A stretch of DNA of 64,000 bases from positions 62,001-126,000 of the forward strand of contig JAIRYJ010000004.1 in assembly GCA_031267825.1 (NCBI GenBank), in the 5' to 3' direction. Made by a program: the position numbers and the translations under genes. Every line of letters begins with the position of its first letter. Position 1 is the stretch's first letter. The notes beneath the pieces were generated by a model that saw nothing but the letters and a program-made list of their open reading frames with translations, did no database searches and was not told the origin of the DNA. Below, piece by piece: positions 63,231-64,000 of this stretch. This DNA comes from Bifidobacteriaceae bacterium (GTDB lineage Bacteria > Actinomycetota > Actinomycetes > Actinomycetales > WQXJ01).

Positions 63231-63989
63231 GTGACAGCGGTGGTTGGACTGGTCCGGTTTGAGGCTGGACCAGGCGCGATGCGAGATAACGCTGATGGCG
63301 TGATCCAGCAGGCGGGCGGCGCCGCTCAGCTAGGCGCCGGGATAGTTGTCTTCCCCTTGAACAGCATCACCGGGTACGGCCTTGGGCCTGAGATCGGCCC
63401 GGATCAGGCAGCAGCCGTACGTCACGACTGCCAGACCGTCATCACCGACTTGCTGCGCCAAAGCCTGCGGCACGGCCTTGGCCGGTGCTATCTGCTCATC
63501 GGGACGTTGAGTTGGTTTGAGGCTGGGCAGCCACAAGCCGCGACTGTTCTGATCCATCAAGGACGGGTTGTGCTGGACTATTCGGTTGGTCAACCTGATC
63601 CGGTCCGCCGGCCTTGGGCGGGCCCGCGGCGCGCTGCGGGCCAACTGGTGGAGTTGGACCGGCTGGATCAACCAGGCATGCCAGACCAAACCCGACGCAC
63701 AGACTACCCAGGACACGCGGACCAGCCAGTTGTGTTCCAGGCCCACGGGGTTCAATTTGGGATTCGCCTGGCCGCCACCGGCTTGTGGTCCAGTTGGCAA
63801 GCCGGACCCGATGGCCAGGCCGTCGGCTCTAACCCGGACCACCAGCCAAAGATCGTGATCCTGACCCAGGGCCACGGTAAATGCTGGGCCGAAGACCCAA
63901 CCGGACAGGTCCTTAGCCAGGGCCAACCTTCCAGCCGGGGGCTAACCTTGTGGCACGCCAGCCAACAGTCAGTCCCACCCAAGAATTGA
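63231..63989 (+). CDS. Degenerate nitrilase-fold (CN hydrolase) protein, possible NadE glutaminase remnant
   Basis: This 252-residue protein follows the pattern of the amidase domain of glutamine-dependent NAD synthase (GAGIVVFPLNSITGYGLG for the usual VVFPELALTGY). The catalytic Glu position is Leu43. The Lys position appears to be Val119 (YSVGQPD), and the Cys position in GVxICED appears to be Gly177 (GVQFGIR). All three catalytic residues would be lost. Full NadE proteins continue with a synthetase domain; here a TGA ends the frame at 63989, 11 bp before the window edge. In many Actinobacteria nadE lies close to glnA2. Family assignment is moderate. Confidence 0.65.
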   Translation: MTAVVGLVRFEAGPGAMRDNADGVIQQAGGAAQLGAGIVVFPLNSITGYGLGPEIGPDQAAAVRHDCQTVITDLLRQSLRHGLGRCYLLIGTLSWFEAGQPQAATVLIHQGRVVLDYSVGQPDPVRRPWAGPRRAAGQLVELDRLDQPGMPDQTRRTDYPGHADQPVVFQAHGVQFGIRLAATGLWSSWQAGPDGQAVGSNPDHQPKIVILTQGHGKCWAEDPTGQVLSQGQPSSRGLTLWHASQQSVPPKN

Positions 63990-64000
63990 GGCGAACAGCT

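Noticed and set aside
1-64000. CRISPR array, rRNA, prophage or insertion sequence
   Set aside because: No regularly spaced identical repeats, no rRNA-like sequence, and no transposase, integrase, capsid or terminase genes were found on either strand.

Overview
The window is 64 kb of GC-rich actinobacterial chromosome (my estimate is about 60% GC). It is densely packed with housekeeping genes, and I see no prophage, insertion sequence, CRISPR array or rRNA. Familiar actinobacterial neighbourhoods are present: dnaG-dgt; dusB-glyS-znuACB-zur-(uppS-recO); trpD beside a lone receiver protein; pepA-lpd-E2-DUF4191-glnA1; and glnE-glnA2. Many genes begin at ATG or GTG only 6-9 nt after a TANNNT -10 box with no Shine-Dalgarno sequence, which points to widespread leaderless transcription, typical of Actinobacteria. 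Several pieces usual for aerobic relatives are missing from their customary places (lipA/lipB beside the E2 gene, ctaE/qcr beside trpD), and the E2 active site is gone. I infer a fermentative or microaerophilic, possibly host-associated, carbohydrate user; the genus cannot be named from this window.

Layout. 1-6.6 kb: partial uvrC, a membrane M23 peptidase carrying a lectin-like domain, DUF3467, a hypothetical gene, tRNA-Asn and tRNA-Met, then a 600-bp gene-free stretch with two copies of a dispersed hairpin element. 6.6-16.7 kb: a sugar locus with a LacI-type repressor diverging from a family 5 binding lipoprotein, two permeases, two ATPases and a GH2 beta-mannosidase; it looks like a beta-mannooligosaccharide import and hydrolysis operon controlled through GAACCGGTTC palindromes. 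16.8-29.5 kb: dnaG, dgt, an ABC exporter pair with a degraded signature motif, a large LPXTG adhesin, dusB and glyS. 29.5-32.5 kb: zinc uptake znuACB and zur behind a Zur-box promoter. 32.7-47.7 kb: a membrane protein, uppS, recO, fadD, a lipoprotein, an AsnC-type sensor domain, trpD, a degenerate receiver, sodA, a hydrolase, an M20 peptidase, DUF3043, pyrD, pepA and a small conserved protein. 47.7-54.7 kb: merR/MFS, lpd, an apparently inactive E2, DUF4191 with a decayed 3' duplication, and a YbjN-like protein. 54.8-64 kb: glnA1 with a GlnR-like box, an AI-2E family transporter, glnE-glnA2, a VapBC pair, and a degenerate nitrilase-fold protein at the place where nadE is expected.

At DNA level the window is unusually rich in short repeats: a hairpin family of about 60 bp (four copies), a longer structured intergenic element (two places), tandem duplications of 35-107 bp at gene ends, and an 11-mer (CGATGCCGTCC) found nine times in several reading frames and in intergenic DNA. 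These repeats, the relict E2 and the nitrilase-fold pseudoenzyme are the most unusual items. The mannoside, zinc and nitrogen modules are conventional in content, but each has a readable regulatory site.
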